Shown here: positions 32,924 through 42,257 of the stretch, in pieces
How the letters are laid out: each line of letters begins with the position of its first letter
How positions within the stretch are numbered: the first letter of the stretch is position 1
Notes under the pieces: generated by a model
What the model was told of the DNA's origin: nothing
Seen by the model: only the letters and a program-made list of their open reading frames with translations
Databases searched by the model: none
From: an uncultured Bacteroidales bacterium
GTDB lineage: Bacteria; Bacteroidota; Bacteroidia; Bacteroidales; Muribaculaceae
Reading direction: 5' to 3'
NCBI GenBank assembly: GCA_947072905.1
Contig: CAMTKF010000020.1
Span: forward strand, 1-42,679
DNA length: 42,679 nt
Position numbers and translations under genes: made by a program

Positions 32924-33829
32924 ATGGCGCACATTCATACTGAAATAGAAAATCTGAGGTTCTGCTCCATAGCACCCGAATCAGAAATTCTGATAAAATC
33001 GGGAGACGGAGACTCATATCCCGGATATTTCTTTGAAAATAAGCTGTATTCGACTGATTTTTTCGAAATTTTATTTTTCAGCGAGGGTGCGGGGCAGATT
33101 TGGATAAATGACAAGGAAGTGGTGGTCTCTGACAACTCGGTTGTATTTATCTCGCCAAGTCAGCGGCATTGCTATCATCTCGACATGTCGAGGTCTAAGT
33201 TTCATTACCTCGTCTTTAAGGAAGATGTGTTGCTTAATTTTCTGGAAGACAAGTATTTCACCTATCGCCTGCACTACTATTACCAGACTTCGTTAACGCC
33301 TGTGATGGAAGTGGATGCGGCTACGATGCAAGACTTCGATTTTGTGCTTAAAATGATTGAGAATGAATCTGCGTTCCGTCATTCAGATGCCGAGCCTGTG
33401 CTTGGCTCGCTGCTGTGCTACCTGCTGTCCTCGCTCAACCGTTCTTACGTGGATTTCTACAAGATAACGGCCACAAGCACCGACAACAATATAGCTTTCA
33501 GGTTCAAAGGCATGCTCGAAAAAGGCATGAAAGGCAAGCAGACCGTAGACCTGTATGCCAAGAAGCTCGGTGTGAGCCGTGTGACGCTTAATTCGGCAGT
33601 CAAGGCACAATTCGGTATGACTGCGTCCCAGATGATAAAAAACCGTCTGATAGTGCGCATAAAAAACGAACTCGTCGAGACCAACTACTCGGTGGCTTAT
33701 ATATCGGATAAATACGGTTTTTCGGAGTCAAATCATCTGATGCGATTCTTCAAGGCCCAGACCGGTCGTACCATTGGTCAGTATCTTGAGGATTTTGCCC
33801 GCAAGCTGCCCCCGTTCCATGCCGACTGA
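32924..33829 (+). CDS. AraC-family transcriptional regulator with cupin sensor domain
   Basis: A 301-residue protein. The N-terminal cupin-like domain (about 35-110: FFEILFFSEGAGQIWINDKEVVVSDNSVVFISPSQRHCYH) fits sugar or small-ligand sensing. The C-terminal ~100 residues carry two helix-turn-helices: VDLYAKKLGVSRVTLNSAVKAQFG and VAYISDKYGFSESNHLMRFFKAQTG, the latter matching the AraC signature. It probably activates nearby or unlinked genes; neither flanking gene gives a clear target. The plus-strand neighbours are gyrA downstream and the MATE operon upstream. Confidence 0.9.
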   Translation: MAHIHTEIENLRFCSIAPESEILIKSGDGDSYPGYFFENKLYSTDFFEILFFSEGAGQIWINDKEVVVSDNSVVFISPSQRHCYHLDMSRSKFHYLVFKEDVLLNFLEDKYFTYRLHYYYQTSLTPVMEVDAATMQDFDFVLKMIENESAFRHSDAEPVLGSLLCYLLSSLNRSYVDFYKITATSTDNNIAFRFKGMLEKGMKGKQTVDLYAKKLGVSRVTLNSAVKAQFGMTASQMIKNRLIVRIKNELVETNYSVAYISDKYGFSESNHLMRFFKAQTGRTIGQYLEDFARKLPPFHAD

Positions 33830-33916
33830 CGGGCATGCTTGAGCTTTTTTATGTTTTTGTTGGAGTTTTTAGGGCCTTTCATAAAATGAAATATTTCGTA
33901 TTTCAAAAAAAATTCA

Positions 33917-33924
33917 TACCTTTG
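33917..33924 (+). promoter_or_regulatory. -7 box for gyrA
   Basis: TACCTTTG, giving a leader of about 66 nt. A weaker TAATTTG follows 8 bp later. The preceding 90 bp (33,830-33,916) hold no gene. Confidence 0.6.
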
Positions 33925-33996
33925 TGAGATAATTTGCATAAGCGATAAAGATGCTTTTAAGTATCGGTCGCTCACGCTTTATTTTTCCTTATTATT

Positions 33997-36579
33997 ATGC
34001 TGGAAGAAGACCGTATTTTTAAGATAAACATTGAAAATGAAATGAAGTCGGCCTACATCGACTACTCTATGTCGGTGATAGTGTCGCGAGCTCTCCCTGA
34101 TGTACGCGACGGCATGAAGCCCGTTCATCGCCGCGTACTGTTTGGTATGAATGAAATGGGCAATACCTCCGACAAGCCCCATAAGAAAGCTGCAAACTGC
34201 GTGGGTGAGGTTATGGGTAAATATCACCCCCACGGCGACTCGTCGATTTACGGAACCGTAGTACGCATGGCCCAGGATTGGAACATGCGCTATACTCTGG
34301 TAGATGGCCACGGTAACTTCGGCTCGGTCGACGGCGACGGCCCTGCAGCCATGCGTTATACTGAAGTCCGTCTTGCAAAGATGGGCGAGGAGATGCTTCA
34401 AGATCTTGATTCGGATACTGTAGACTTCCAGCCCAACTACGACAACTCGCGCAAGGAACCCACCGTGCTGCCCACCCGTTTCCCCAATCTGCTGGTCAAC
34501 GGTGCTTCAGGTATCGCGGTCGGTATGGCCACAAATATGCCTACCCACAACCTTACCGAGTCGATCAACGCCTCTATAGCGGTGCTCGAAAATCCGGATA
34601 TCACCATTGATGAACTCATAAAGATAATCCCCGCTCCCGACTTCCCCACCGGCGGTACCATCTACGGTTACCAAGGTGTGCGCGAGGCCTACGAGACCGG
34701 CCGCGGACGTGTGATTATACGTGCCAATGCAACCATTGAACAGGAAGCCAACCACGAGACCATCATCGTTCACGAAATTCCCTACGGCGTAAACAAGGCC
34801 GAGCTTATCAAATACATTGCCGACCTTGTTACCGACAAGAAACTCGACGGCATAGCCGATGTAAACGACGAATCTGATGCCGAGGGCATGCGCATAGTAA
34901 TCAAGCTGCGTTCTGATGCCAACTCAAATGTAGTGCTCAACAAGCTCTACAAGATGACACAGATGCAGGCTTCGTTTGCCGTAAATAATGTGGCTCTTGT
35001 CAACGGACGTCCCAAGCTGCTCAGCCTTAAGGATATACTTGTGGCATTTGTGGAACACCGCCACGAGGTGGTTATCCGCCGCACCAAGTACCGTCTGGGC
35101 AAAGCGCAGGAACGCGCCCACATACTCGAAGGCCTTATCATTGCCTCCGACCACATCGACGAGGTTATACAGATCATTCGCAGCACTCCCCGCGATGAAG
35201 ATCCGCGCACACGCCTCATGGACCGCTTCGGACTCACCATGCCCCAGGCCCAGGCCGTGGTCGACATGCAGCTCAAGCGTCTCTCGGGACTCGAACAGGA
35301 TAAACTTCACGAAGCTTACAAAGCTGTGGAAGAAGAAATCGCAGGTTACGAACTCATCCTCAACGACCCCGAGGTATGTCGCAACCTCATAAAGAGCGAA
35401 CTCGAGGAAGTTCGCGACTCTTACGGCGACGAACGCAAGACCCAGATCAACTATCAGGGCGGCAGCTTCAACGCCGAGGCTTTCTATGCCGACGACGATG
35501 TGATTATCACAATCTCGCATCTCGGATATATCAAACGTACAGCCTTGAGCGAATACCGTGCGCAGAACCGTGGCGGCGTAGGCTCACGCGGCTCCGTGAC
35601 ACGCGATGAAGACTTCATCGAACACGTATACACAGCTTCGATGCACTGCTCTATGCTGTTCTTTACCGACAAGGGTATCGTCTACAAACTTAAGGTTTAC
35701 GAACTGCCCGAGGGTACAAAGACTTCAAAGGGACGTGCCCTGCAGAATCTGCTCAACATAGAACCGGGCGACAAGGTAAGTGCTTATCTCGCTGCCAAGA
35801 ATATGGAAGACCCCGAATTTGCCGGTTCACATTATCTTATCTTCGCCACCCGCAACGGTGTCGTGAAAAAGACAGCCCTGAGCGAGTACTCGCGTGTGAT
35901 GGCCAAGGGTAAGAAGGCTATCGTGCTGCGCGAGGGCGACCAGCTCATAGGCGTTGAACTCATAGACGACAGCTGCGATATTCTGCTCGCTGCCCGCGAA
36001 GGCAAGGCCAACCGCTTCCCCTCAGCATCGCTCAGACCAATGGGTCGTGTGAGCAGCGGTGTGCGCGGTATGCGTCTCACCGGCGACAACGAGGTTATCG
36101 GCCTTATCGCCATGTGTCCCGACTCGCCCAATACCGTGCTTGTGGTTTCTGAAAAAGGATATGGCAAGCGTACTCCGCTCGATGCCTACCGCCTTACCGC
36201 ACGCGGTTCTATGGGTGTCAAGACAATCAACGTCACCGAAAAGACCGGAAAACTCGTGGCATTCAAGAGCGTGAACGACGACAACGACCTGGTGATTATC
36301 AACCGTTCGGGCATGCTCATCCGCATCAGAGTGGCCGACATCAAGATAGCCGGCCGTGCAACCCAGGGTGTACGTCTTATCAATCTCGACAAGCGTGGCG
36401 ATGAAATAGCCTCTGTATGCCCCGTGCCTACCGATCCCGAAGAAGAATCGCAGACAATAGACGGCGAGGAACTTCCCGAACTCGACCTCTCGGTTGAGAT
36501 GGCCGATGACGACACAGATACAATTGTTGAAGATGAGGATGAAAACACCTCCGAGTCCGACGACAATACAAACGAATGA
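33997..36579 (+). CDS. gyrA: DNA gyrase subunit A
   Basis: An 860-residue protein. The catalytic tyrosine is Y121 in AAMRYTE, and the quinolone region is [11 protein letters not shown] (76-86), with Ser at the site of E. coli Ser83 and Gly at the site of Asp87. The C-terminal beta-pinwheel starts near residue 510 with the GyrA box in the variant form QNRGGVG, which marks gyrase rather than topoisomerase IV. The last ~45 residues are very acidic ([16 protein letters not shown], then [13 protein letters not shown]). It cuts and reseals DNA to introduce negative supercoils together with GyrB, which is not in the window. Confidence 0.97.
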   Translation: MLEEDRIFKINIENEMKSAYIDYSMSVIVSRALPDVRDGMKPVHRRVLFGMNEMGNTSDKPHKKAANCVGEVMGKYHPHGDSSIYGTVVRMAQDWNMRYTLVDGHGNFGSVDGDGPAAMRYTEVRLAKMGEEMLQDLDSDTVDFQPNYDNSRKEPTVLPTRFPNLLVNGASGIAVGMATNMPTHNLTESINASIAVLENPDITIDELIKIIPAPDFPTGGTIYGYQGVREAYETGRGRVIIRANATIEQEANHETIIVHEIPYGVNKAELIKYIADLVTDKKLDGIADVNDESDAEGMRIVIKLRSDANSNVVLNKLYKMTQMQASFAVNNVALVNGRPKLLSLKDILVAFVEHRHEVVIRRTKYRLGKAQERAHILEGLIIASDHIDEVIQIIRSTPRDEDPRTRLMDRFGLTMPQAQAVVDMQLKRLSGLEQDKLHEAYKAVEEEIAGYELILNDPEVCRNLIKSELEEVRDSYGDERKTQINYQGGSFNAEAFYADDDVIITISHLGYIKRTALSEYRAQNRGGVGSRGSVTRDEDFIEHVYTASMHCSMLFFTDKGIVYKLKVYELPEGTKTSKGRALQNLLNIEPGDKVSAYLAAKNMEDPEFAGSHYLIFATRNGVVKKTALSEYSRVMAKGKKAIVLREGDQLIGVELIDDSCDILLAAREGKANRFPSASLRPMGRVSSGVRGMRLTGDNEVIGLIAMCPDSPNTVLVVSEKGYGKRTPLDAYRLTARGSMGVKTINVTEKTGKLVAFKSVNDDNDLVIINRSGMLIRIRVADIKIAGRATQGVRLINLDKRGDEIASVCPVPTDPEEESQTIDGEELPELDLSVEMADDDTDTIVEDEDENTSESDDNTNE

Positions 36580-36616
36580 ATATACTAACAAATTAATCCC
36601 TATTAATAATTTCATC

Positions 36617-37837
36617 ATGAAAAAACATCTTGTTCTTGCCGCAGCCGCCTTCTTTGCAGGCTCTATGGCTATGTCGGCTCAGATGCAGGTACTTAAGGAT
36701 GCCGAACGCGCCCAGAAGGGTGGTGAAGCTCCTGCAAAGGTTGTGGAAATAATCACTCCCGCCTTTACAAATTCTGAAACTGCCAACCTCGCGCAGACTT
36801 ACTACATCCCCGGTAAGGCTATGTTCGGCGAGTTTGACAAGCTCTTCGGTCTCAAGTCTCTCGGCCGCCTCGGCGACGGAGATGCCAAGAAAATGGCCGA
36901 CGACCTCATGCAGGGTTATGAATTCTACATGAAGGCTCTCCCCCTCGACTCTGTTGTTGATGCCAAGGGTAAGGTAAAGACCAAATACTCAAAGGATATT
37001 ATCAACACCATAGCCGGTCACGTATCCGACTATAACGATGCCGCCATCACATATTGGGATGTAAAGGACTACAAGGGTGCTTACAACGCCTGGAAGGTAT
37101 TCCTCGACATCTACGAAGTAGAACCCTTCAAGTCTAAGAACACTCCCCTTCAGGACACTGTACTCGCCGAAGTTTACTTCAACCAGGCTCTCGCAGCTTG
37201 GCAGGCCGACTCTCTGCGCAACGCCCTCAATTCTTTTGAAAAGGCTCATGCCAAGGGCTACAACAAAAAGACCCTCTACGACTACGCCCTCTCTGTATCA
37301 ACAGGCCTCAAGGACAACGACGCTATGTTCAAGTGGGCACAGCTTGGTAACGAGATCTATGGCAAGGAAGACCCCAACTACCTCGGCTACATGATCAACG
37401 TATACCTCCAGAATAAGGAATACGACAAGGCTTTCACAACCATCGACGCCGCTATCGCAAGCGACCCCAACAACTCACAGTACTACTTCGTGAAGGGTGT
37501 GCTCTACGACAACATGGACAAGAAGGCTGATGCCAAGGCTATGTTTGCCAAGGCTATCGAACTCAACGAAAGCAACGTTCAGGCTCTCACCCAGTATGGT
37601 GCAGCCCTCTGCCAGGAAGCATACGCTCTCAGCGACCAGGCTCCCACATCTGCCGCTGAATCTCAGGCATACTTCGACCAGAAGATCAAACCCCTCTTCG
37701 AAGAAGCCGCTACCTACCTCGAAAAGGCTTGGCAGCTCGATAACGACAACATGGACGCTCTGCGCTATCTCGAAAACATCTACTACAACCTGCGCGACGA
37801 ACAGAAGCAGAACGAAATCAAACAGCGCATGCTCTGA
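36617..37837 (+). CDS. Secreted tetratricopeptide-repeat protein
   Basis: A 406-residue protein with a signal peptide (HLVLAAAAFFAGSMAMSAQ, residues 4-22). Alpha-helical TPR-like units fill the rest; clear ones are AYNAWKVFLDIYEVEP, LNSFEKAHAKGYNKKTLYDYAL, YDKAFTTIDAAIASDPNNSQYYFVKGVLYDNMDKKADAKAMFAKAIEL and the C-terminal YLEKAWQLDNDNMDALRYL. It is probably periplasmic and a protein-binding scaffold. It starts 37 bp after the gyrA stop, so read-through from gyrA is likely, a layout I recall for Bacteroidetes. The start at 36617 fits the signal peptide; the longer open frame overlaps gyrA. Codon use is strongly biased, suggesting high expression. Confidence 0.87.
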   Translation: MKKHLVLAAAAFFAGSMAMSAQMQVLKDAERAQKGGEAPAKVVEIITPAFTNSETANLAQTYYIPGKAMFGEFDKLFGLKSLGRLGDGDAKKMADDLMQGYEFYMKALPLDSVVDAKGKVKTKYSKDIINTIAGHVSDYNDAAITYWDVKDYKGAYNAWKVFLDIYEVEPFKSKNTPLQDTVLAEVYFNQALAAWQADSLRNALNSFEKAHAKGYNKKTLYDYALSVSTGLKDNDAMFKWAQLGNEIYGKEDPNYLGYMINVYLQNKEYDKAFTTIDAAIASDPNNSQYYFVKGVLYDNMDKKADAKAMFAKAIELNESNVQALTQYGAALCQEAYALSDQAPTSAAESQAYFDQKIKPLFEEAATYLEKAWQLDNDNMDALRYLENIYYNLRDEQKQNEIKQRML

Positions 37838-37861
37838 TTTTGAACTGACAGCTTACAATAT

Positions 37862-37893
37862 GCAGCCCGCCCCCCCTCTCGGAGGCGGGCTGC
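37862..37893 (+). terminator. GC-rich hairpin after the TPR gene
   Basis: A 10-bp stem, GCAGCCCGCC with GGCGGGCTGC, loop of 12 nt, 24 bases after the stop codon. There is no T-run after it (TAAGTAAG), so termination may rely on Rho or on the structure at 37905. Confidence 0.6.
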
Positions 37894-37904
37894 TAAGTAA
37901 GCAG

Positions 37905-38048
37905 TGGAAAATAGTTAATATTATATGCGCCGTCTTATGGACAGCAGATTCAATACGATGAAGAGGGAGCGTAGCCGTAGCTACGTGACCGATGAAGAGG
38001 GTTGAAGATGCGTTCATAAGGCAAGCAGATGATATAAACTATTTTTCA
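37905..38048. repeat. Nested structured element with imperfect inverted repeat and direct repeats
   Basis: Outer arms 37905-37942 and 38013-38048 are imperfect complements (about four-fifths of positions). Inside are two exact copies of CGATGAAGAGGG (37956-37967, 37990-38001), and between them a perfect hairpin CGTAGC-cgta-GCTACG (37970-37985). The plus strand also holds a 26-codon frame (37925-38005) starting MRRLMDSRF and rich in Arg, Ser and Glu, with no evident ribosome site. The layout suggests a dispersed repeat or structured RNA. It sits between the gyrA-TPR unit and the nfo promoter. Confidence 0.6.
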
Positions 38049-38110
38049 ATGATTACTTATTATATAATGTGATATTATCCCTGTAAATTCAAAAATATTT
38101 TTACAATTAT

Positions 38111-38141
38111 TTTGACATTACGCCAATTCCTATTAATTTTG
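38111..38141 (+). promoter_or_regulatory. Promoter of the endonuclease IV gene
   Basis: TTTG (38111-38114), 19 nt, then TAATTTTG (38134-38141): a full consensus match with a leader of about 14 nt before the ATG at 38162. Confidence 0.75.
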
Positions 38142-38161
38142 TAGAACTAAAAGAATGCGTA

Positions 38162-39010
38162 ATGAAATATATTGGAGTCCATGTTGATAGCCTTGTCGAC
38201 ATTGCACGAGCGCCGGCAATAGCCGCGGGCATCGGAGCCCGTGCGTTTGCGCTTAATGTCGCCGATCCTGCCCGCTGGAAGTCGCCTACGATTCCACCTG
38301 CGCAGATTAACGGATTCAAGCAGTCATGCCTTGAATACGGCTTCAGCCCCCGGTATATCCTGCCGCATGGCCGTTTTGTGGTAAACCTCGGCTCGCCCGA
38401 GTCTTTCAAATTGAAACTTAGCCGCGAGTCGATGATAGACGAGATGATGCGTGTGCAGTCGCTCGGCCTTACCATGCTCAACTTCCACCCCGGTGCTCAC
38501 CTGCGAAAGATTACCGAGGATGAGTCTTTAGAGCGTGTGTGCGAATCGCTCAACATTGTACTCGCACAAACCGAGGGTGTGACGGCGGTGATTGAGAATA
38601 CAGCCGGACAAGGCTCCAACTTAGGCTACAGTTTCGAACATATTGCACGTATTATCGAAGGCGTTGACGACAAGACACGTGTGGGAGTCTGCATAGATAC
38701 CGCACACGCATACGCCGCCGGATATAATCTTGCCGACGATGATTCGTACGATGAATGCTGGAGCCGCTTCGGGCAGCTCATAGGATTTGAATATCTGCGC
38801 GGCATGCACATCAATGATTCAATCAAGCCACTCGGCTCGCGTGTTGACCGTCATGCCTCTATCGGTGCCGGTCTGATAGGCGATGCCTTTTTCAGCCGCT
38901 TGATGCAGGACAGCCGTTTCGACGATATTCCTTTGATTCTTGAGACTCCCGACCCCGGCCTGTGGCAGCAGGAAGTGGCAAAACTATACGGTTTTGAGAA
39001 AAATTCATAA
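38162..39010 (+). CDS. nfo: Endonuclease IV (AP endonuclease)
   Basis: A 282-residue TIM-barrel enzyme of the AP endonuclease family 2. All nine metal ligands of the E. coli enzyme are present and even share its numbering: H69, H109, E145, D179, H182, H216, D229, H231 and E261, in the motifs FHPG, IENTAGQG, CIDTAHAYAAGY, HINDS, DRHASIG and LETP. It cuts DNA 5' to abasic sites and removes 3' blocking groups in base excision repair. It may be co-transcribed with the transporter 43 bp downstream, an odd functional pairing. Confidence 0.96.
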   Translation: MKYIGVHVDSLVDIARAPAIAAGIGARAFALNVADPARWKSPTIPPAQINGFKQSCLEYGFSPRYILPHGRFVVNLGSPESFKLKLSRESMIDEMMRVQSLGLTMLNFHPGAHLRKITEDESLERVCESLNIVLAQTEGVTAVIENTAGQGSNLGYSFEHIARIIEGVDDKTRVGVCIDTAHAYAAGYNLADDDSYDECWSRFGQLIGFEYLRGMHINDSIKPLGSRVDRHASIGAGLIGDAFFSRLMQDSRFDDIPLILETPDPGLWQQEVAKLYGFEKNS

Positions 39011-39053
39011 AATATTCATAACTTACTTATCATAAACAGAGATTTTAATAACC

Positions 39054-40925
39054 ATGAAAAGCAAACCTGATTTGAGCTTTTGGAAACTGTGGAATCTGTC
39101 GTTCGGATTCTTCGGTGTACAGATAGCCTATGCGCTGCAAAGCTCCCAAGTTAGCCGTATTTTCTCAACCATCGGTGCCGACCCACACGACCTCAGTTAC
39201 TTCTGGATTCTTCCGCCGCTCATGGGGTTGATAGTTCAGCCCATCGTAGGCGCCGCATCCGATAACACGTGGAACCGCTTCGGCCGCCGTCTGCCCTATC
39301 TGCTCATAGGTGCCCTGGTGGCCATAATAGTGATGTGTTTCCTGCCCAATGCCGGGTCGCTCGGCCTTGGTGTAAGCCAGACCATCATTTTCGGACTTGT
39401 AATGCTCATGTTCCTCGATACTTCAATCAACATGGCCATGCAGCCCTTCAAGATGCTTGTAGGCGACTTTGTGAATGAAAAGCAGAAAGGCCTGGCCTAC
39501 TCCATACAGTCGTTCCTGTGCAACTCTGGTTCGGTTGTAGGTTATATAGCGTCCATCGTGCTCGCATTGTTCCTCAGCAACACAGCTCCCTCGGGCGAGG
39601 TGCCTCCCACCGTTACATGGGCATTCTACATAGGCGCGGCAGTCCTCTTGCTGTGCGTTCTCTATACCTTTGCCAAGGTTAAGGAAATGCCACCTCACGA
39701 ATATGCCGAATACCACGGCCTTAAGACCGTAGAGAAGGGCAAGAAGGAGAAAACCAACCTCGTGGCTCTGCTGGTTCATGCACCCAAGGTTTTCTGGACC
39801 GTGGGCCTTGTGCAATTCTTCTGTTGGGCAGGCTTCCTTTACATGTGGACATACTCGACTGATGCAATCGCAGGCCACGCCTTCAATTCACCTGCCGTGA
39901 AGATTGCTACCGGTCTCACCCTCGACGGTCACAATTACAACGATAAATACGTGTTCAACGGTCAGCGTCCGGTGCTTCTCGACGGCCACCTCGCACTTGG
40001 CGGCATTGAAGTTGACGGCGAATATTTCGAACCTACAACCGTAACTGTCGACGGCGACACCGTTATCAAAGACCGTCAGATAGTATACAGCTACGGTGTG
40101 CCCAAGGCTGAGATTTCGGCTTACGACAAGAGCGTGTTTGCCAAGCCCGGCCAGGTGGTGCGCATCAACAATTACGAACCGATACCCGTGCTGACCTCAG
40201 CCGCCACCATTTCTGAACTCTCGCTCGTAAAGCCCGGCACTTCGCTCACACTTGCTCACATAGCCAAGGAGCAGGCCAACGGTGAATATATCCTCGACGA
40301 AACCACAAGCCTGCCCTCGGTAGAGAATCCCGGTTCGTTGCAGGTGAATTATTCAACCGTGCTTAATGCCGCTTCCAAGGAATATCAGGATGCCGGCGAC
40401 TGGAACGGTGTGTTGCTGGCCATTCAGGCTATCGCCGCAGTACTGTGGGCAATTGTCCTGTCGCAGTTCCGCAACCGCAAGGCAGGCTACTCGTTGTCGC
40501 TCATCATAGGCGGTATCGGATTCATATCGGTATTCTTCATCAACAGCCACTACGTGCTCGGCGTAAGCTATGCGCTGATGGGATGCGCATGGGCAGCCAT
40601 GCTCGCCATGCCCTTCACCATTCTTACCAACGCATTGTCGGGCGAGCATATCGGCACATACCTCGGTCTGTTCAACTGCACCATCTGCATACCCCAGATT
40701 GTGGCCGCACTTTGCGGTGGACTCGTACTCGGTTGCTTCGCTCCCGATGCAAACGGCGCTCCCGCCACTATATGGATGCTTGTGGTTTCGGGCGTGCTGA
40801 TGCTGCTCGGTGCTGCTGCTGCTGTGTGGAATATCAAGGAGACATTCGGATCGCAGTCGGCCGGAAATGACAATGAACTTGAAGCTGCCGCTCTCTCGCA
40901 GATGGTAGCTGACGAAGATATTTAA
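39054..40925 (+). CDS. SLC45/GPH-like MFS sugar transporter with large periplasmic insertion
   Basis: A 623-residue member of the major facilitator superfamily. Twelve membrane segments are visible, with NRFGRRLPY (74-82) in the loop after segment 2, as in sucrose/SLC45-type symporters. Typical relatives are about 450 residues. Here some 170 extra residues (about 275-448) lie between segments 7 and 8 on the predicted periplasmic side. The insertion is hydrophilic and beta-rich (ALGGIEVDGEYFEPTTVTVDGDTVIKD) and may bind a sugar or partner. The next gene (L-serine dehydratase) begins 15 bp after its stop, suggesting co-transcription. The substrate is likely a di- or oligosaccharide, by family. 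Confidence 0.88.
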   Translation: MKSKPDLSFWKLWNLSFGFFGVQIAYALQSSQVSRIFSTIGADPHDLSYFWILPPLMGLIVQPIVGAASDNTWNRFGRRLPYLLIGALVAIIVMCFLPNAGSLGLGVSQTIIFGLVMLMFLDTSINMAMQPFKMLVGDFVNEKQKGLAYSIQSFLCNSGSVVGYIASIVLALFLSNTAPSGEVPPTVTWAFYIGAAVLLLCVLYTFAKVKEMPPHEYAEYHGLKTVEKGKKEKTNLVALLVHAPKVFWTVGLVQFFCWAGFLYMWTYSTDAIAGHAFNSPAVKIATGLTLDGHNYNDKYVFNGQRPVLLDGHLALGGIEVDGEYFEPTTVTVDGDTVIKDRQIVYSYGVPKAEISAYDKSVFAKPGQVVRINNYEPIPVLTSAATISELSLVKPGTSLTLAHIAKEQANGEYILDETTSLPSVENPGSLQVNYSTVLNAASKEYQDAGDWNGVLLAIQAIAAVLWAIVLSQFRNRKAGYSLSLIIGGIGFISVFFINSHYVLGVSYALMGCAWAAMLAMPFTILTNALSGEHIGTYLGLFNCTICIPQIVAALCGGLVLGCFAPDANGAPATIWMLVVSGVLMLLGAAAAVWNIKETFGSQSAGNDNELEAAALSQMVADEDI

Positions 40926-40940
40926 GAGCTTGTTTTAATA

Positions 40941-42137
40941 ATGGAATCCTTACGACAACTTTTCAAAATAGGCTACGGGCCTTCATCCTCCCATACAATG
41001 GGACCGCGCAATGCAGCAATTATTTTCAGCAAACTTGCCGAAGGTGCGTCAAAGTGCGTGGTGACGCTCTACGGATCGCTTGCAGCCACCGGTAAGGGTC
41101 ACCTTACCGATAAGGCAATTCTGGATGTACTCTCACCCCTGTACCCAACCACAATAGAGTGGGAACCCGACACCGTGTTGCCCTTCCACACCAATGCCAT
41201 GAAATTTCAGGCTTTCGATGCCCAAGGCGATGTGTTGGCTGAACGTATTTATTATTCGGTAGGTGGCGGCGATATCGTCCTCGACGGCGAATCACGCACC
41301 GCAGGCGAGTCGATATATCCTCTCAATAAGATAAAGGACATTCAGAAATGGTGTGAACAGACAGGTAAGTCGTACTGGGAATATGTAGGCGAAACCGAAG
41401 GCGAGGAAATATGGGACTACCTTGCCAAGGTGTGGGAAGTGATGAAAGCGGCCGTGAAACGTGGTATTGATGCCGAAGGTGTGCTGCCCGGCGGACTGGG
41501 TGTGCGCCGCAAGGCCGTCAGCTACTATATCCATGCTTCAGGTTACAATGCTTCGCTTAAGTCGCGCGGTCTGGTATACGCATACGCGCTGGCCGTGAGC
41601 GAGGAGAATGCCTCGGGCGGCGAGATTGTAACGGCTCCCACATGCGGTTCGTGTGGCATAGTGCCCGCGGTGCTGTATCATCTGCATACCTCAAAAGGAT
41701 TCTCAGAGAAGCGCATCCTTCGCGCTCTGGCCACCGCCGGACTGTTTGGCAACGTGGTCAAGCACAACGCATCGGTATCGGGTGCCGAAGTCGGCTGTCA
41801 GGGCGAGGTAGGTGTGGCATGCGCCATGGCTGCCGCAGCCGCCTCACAGTTGTTTGGCGGAACACCAGCACAAATTGAATACTCGGCCGAAATGGGTCTT
41901 GAGCATCACCTTGGCCTTACCTGCGACCCCGTGTGCGGTCTTGTGCAGATACCGTGTATCGAGCGCAATGCCTATGCCGCAGCCCGCGCCCTTGATGCCA
42001 ATCTGTACGCCGCCTTCTCCGATGGCCGTCACAGCGTTGACTTCGACCGCATAGTGGAAGTGATGAAGCAGACCGGCCACGATATCCCCTCACTCTACAA
42101 AGAAACCGCTCAAGGCGGCCTTGCTGTAATAAAGTAA
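40941..42137 (+). CDS. sdaA: Iron-sulfur L-serine ammonia-lyase (L-serine dehydratase)
   Basis: A 398-residue single-chain enzyme. The beta domain at the start carries GPSSSHT (13-19), the substrate-side loop. The alpha domain holds PTCGSCG (233-239), C286 in AEVGCQGE, and C328, C332 and C339 in CDPVCGLVQIPCIERNA. C286, C328 and C339 have the spacing (42 and 11 residues) of the cluster ligands of type 2 bacterial enzymes. The C-terminus ends AVIK without the cysteine tail that I recall closing the cluster in the Legionella enzyme. It converts L-serine to pyruvate and ammonia in the cytoplasm; the 4Fe-4S cluster makes it oxygen sensitive, fitting an anaerobe. Confidence 0.95.
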   Translation: MESLRQLFKIGYGPSSSHTMGPRNAAIIFSKLAEGASKCVVTLYGSLAATGKGHLTDKAILDVLSPLYPTTIEWEPDTVLPFHTNAMKFQAFDAQGDVLAERIYYSVGGGDIVLDGESRTAGESIYPLNKIKDIQKWCEQTGKSYWEYVGETEGEEIWDYLAKVWEVMKAAVKRGIDAEGVLPGGLGVRRKAVSYYIHASGYNASLKSRGLVYAYALAVSEENASGGEIVTAPTCGSCGIVPAVLYHLHTSKGFSEKRILRALATAGLFGNVVKHNASVSGAEVGCQGEVGVACAMAAAAASQLFGGTPAQIEYSAEMGLEHHLGLTCDPVCGLVQIPCIERNAYAAARALDANLYAAFSDGRHSVDFDRIVEVMKQTGHDIPSLYKETAQGGLAVIK

Positions 42138-42159
42138 ATACTGAATAAGTAATAAATTA

Positions 42160-42203
42160 AACTGCATTCCTTAAGTCTGATAAACGACTTTAGGAATGCA
42201 GTT
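42160..42203 (+). terminator. Terminator after the serine dehydratase gene
   Basis: Arms 42160-42177 and 42186-42203 pair over 18 bp with one mismatch around an 8-nt loop, 22 bases after the stop, followed by TGTTTAT. The T-run is short but the stem is long. Confidence 0.75.
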
Positions 42204-42257
42204 TGTTTATGGGAACAATCAAGGAAAATATGGTATGAATATAATGTTAAGTAGCTT

